From contig JBGTIS010000358.1 in assembly GCA_041745535.1 (NCBI GenBank), positions 1-51,763 of the forward strand: a DNA stretch of 51,763 bases, given 5' to 3'. The notes under the pieces are model-generated. The model was not told the DNA's origin and searched no databases. It saw only the letters and a program-made list of their open reading frames with translations. The position numbers and the translations under genes were made by a program. Shown here piece by piece: positions 50,806-51,763 of the stretch (its first letter is position 1; every line of letters starts with the position of its first letter). Source of the stretch: JBGTIS01 sp041745535. Its GTDB lineage: Bacteria; Bacteroidota; Bacteroidia; Cytophagales; Cyclobacteriaceae.

Positions 50806-51372
50806 AAAATTATAGTTCATTACCATGAAGAAAAAACGCTGACATTTATTTCTCTTTGCCAGATGGCCCCATTGGGCAAAGTGCCTGCTCCACTGCAAAT
50901 GATAAAAGGTTAAAGGTATCCATGTGAATCCCTGATCCTTCCGCGAATTCCGTAAAACAAGTGTGAACTTACGCATATTCAATCATTTTATTATTAAGCT
51001 TCAGCGCACATTGTTCGTGAAAATGAAGAAACACAAGCTTTGACCCGCGCATCAAAAGCTTGAGGGTAGGCCGAGAGTTTCCCGCATGCCTGATACCACA
51101 ATAGAAACTTCATCGCAAAATGAAATCATTCTTAATCAGCAGCTTTTGCGGGCAGGGTTACGCCCTGATTGGCTACCCTACTACGCTGCTTCGGTGGCGG
51201 TAGTGGCAAATTGAGGTGGTTCAACTACTACTTTGGCAGAGGTAGGCACAAATAGCGGCGGTTCGTGCGCTTCCTCGGCAGAAACAGGCACTTATACGAG
51301 GCAGATATGGCAGTACCTCGGCGGAGATAGCGTAATATGAAAGCTATTACCGCATTACCTCAGCGGAGGTAG
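50806..51372. other. Gene-free region leading into a degenerate repeat array
   Basis: No intact gene was found. The last part (from about 51144) consists of 42-bp degenerate tandem units, listed separately. The first part includes the upstream extension of the previous frame and otherwise unremarkable DNA. Confidence 0.55.
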
Positions 51373-51420
51373 CCATACTATCAGGGTTGTTCCTGTACTT
51401 CACCAGGGATAAAGGTATGG
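51144..51420. repeat. Degenerate 42-43 bp tandem repeat array, about six units
   Basis: Related cores recur at near-constant distance: GCTTCGGTGGCGGTAGTGGC near 51187, ACTTTGGCAGAGGTAGGC near 51230, TCCTCGGCAGAAACAGGC near 51272, ACCTCGGCGGAGATAGCG near 51315 and ACCTCAGCGGAGGTAGCC near 51357. Weaker units flank them near 51144 and 51400. Spacing is 42 or 43 bp. Stops occur in every frame, so the array is not coding now. Confidence 0.65.
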
Positions 51421-51627
51421 ATTAAATTTAATGGTTATCTCACCGGATTCAATGCTTATATGGGCGCTGCCGCTATATTAAAAGCCTTTCATGAAGCAGA
51501 CTTATCAGTAAAGGGTATTATACTGGAATATCCTTTTGGCTCCTTATACCAAAGTGTAAAAAACCGATTTAAAGTAATGGGCTACCACAGTTTTCCGATG
51601 GCAGGTTTGCTGACCTATTTTGATTGA
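51373..51627 (+). pseudogene. Decayed alpha/beta hydrolase fragment
   Basis: The frame ending at TGA 51625-51627 reads GYLTGFNAYMGAAAILKAFHEADLSVKGIILEYPFGSLYQSVKNRF and then KVMGYHSFPMAGLLTYFD. This matches the central part of a known alpha/beta hydrolase group (G-x-S-MGAAAIL followed by ILE-PF and NRF-x-MG). No start codon opens the frame (a TAG closes it at 51370-51372), the serine of the nucleophile elbow is gone (FNAYMG), and the protein ends before the acid and base residues. It is a remnant of a gene that seems to have been cut by or adjoining the repeat array. Confidence 0.65.
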
Positions 51628-51647
51628 AATCTTAGTTTACACTGTAC

Positions 51648-51763
51648 TTATTCCTCTGTATCGGCAAAAATCTGATCCAGAAAAGTTTCGCATATAAAGC
51701 TTTTTTCTTCCAGTGATTCCACAAAGGCCTTTCCGGTTTCAGTGAGTAAGATCAGTTTATTCT
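51648..51763 (-). CDS. C-terminal end of an unidentified minus-strand gene (truncated by window)
   Basis: The last 37 codons before TAA at 51648-51650 read NKLILLTETGKAFVESLEEK and then SFICETFLDQIFADTEE; the start lies beyond the window. The LLTETGKAFVESLEEK stretch resembles the wing-to-dimerisation-helix junction of winged-helix regulators such as MarR-type proteins (L-T-E-x-G-x-x-x), but this is only a suggestion from one motif. Confidence 0.5.
   Translation of the reverse strand, partial: NKLILLTETGKAFVESLEEKSFICETFLDQIFADTEE

Noticed and set aside
51144..51420. CRISPR array
   Set aside because: Units drift along their whole length with no constant repeat separated by unique spacers, and there are no cas genes.

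Overview
The window looks like a chromosomal segment from a Bacteroidota bacterium, probably of the Cytophagales type. The evidence is two SusC/SusD outer-membrane uptake pairs, a FecR anti-sigma factor with an ECF sigma factor, a bacillithiol-pathway deacetylase, a single-domain dodecin, an M56/BlaI pair of the Bacteroidota kind, TAnnTTTG-like promoter sequences, and the near absence of Shine-Dalgarno sequences. No rRNA, tRNA, intact insertion sequence or CRISPR array was seen. The species cannot be named from the sequence alone.

Layout. (1) 1-8.5 kb is mostly housekeeping: a MOSC-domain tail, two tandem small paralogous proteins of unknown function, Ffh (signal recognition particle), a TerB-like protein, a DEAD-box RNA helicase behind a nested inverted repeat, a hydrolase/OsmC fusion whose hydrolase half has lost its serine nucleophile, a gamma-glutamyltransferase lipoprotein and BshB1. 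(2) 8.7-12.9 kb is a catabolic operon: exported RraA-like protein, exported enolase-superfamily protein, cupin and BASS transporter. It is followed by about 1 kb of gene-free DNA rich in repeats. (3) 13.9-18.2 kb holds a single-domain response regulator, an exported esterase and a CehA/McbA metallohydrolase. (4) 18.4-23.1 kb is a compact operon: small membrane protein, PRC-barrel protein, N-formylglutamate amidohydrolase-like protein, DUF1704 (QEGLA/MATCAP-like) metallopeptidase, glutathione-synthetase-like ATP-grasp ligase and dodecin. (5) 23.6-44.8 kb is a 21-kb uptake region: an ECF sigma gene facing two minus-strand units. Unit A is FecR, SusC with STN domain, SusD, DUF1549/DUF1553 cytochrome and DUF1501. 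Unit B is DUF1549/DUF1553 with a CBM6-like insert, DUF1501, NHL propeller, SusC and SusD. (6) 45.2-51.8 kb holds an S41 protease, an orphan H-NOX haem sensor, a BlaI repressor with an M56 peptidase gene broken by two one-base homopolymer frameshifts, a PhoPQ-activated-type lipoprotein, a degenerate 42-bp repeat array, a decayed hydrolase fragment and the tail of a further minus-strand gene.

How parts may work together. Unit A has the classical FecR/STN-SusC trans-envelope signalling arrangement. The sequence directly upstream of FecR (34381-34440) recurs with 49 of 60 identical bases upstream of unit B (44842-44901), in the same orientation and phase, and a strong hairpin ends unit B just before the FecR copy. 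This suggests both units answer to the same ECF sigma factor. No glycoside hydrolase, sulfatase or polysaccharide lyase lies in the two units, so the substrate is open; the DUF1501/DUF1553 pairs are the only enzyme candidates.

The most unusual cassette is the tightly packed amidohydrolase / DUF1704 carboxypeptidase-like / ATP-grasp ligase set. It pairs a predicted amide-bond-forming enzyme with two predicted amide-bond-cleaving enzymes, in an organism whose thiol chemistry, judged from bshB1, is probably bacillithiol rather than glutathione. That function is inference only.
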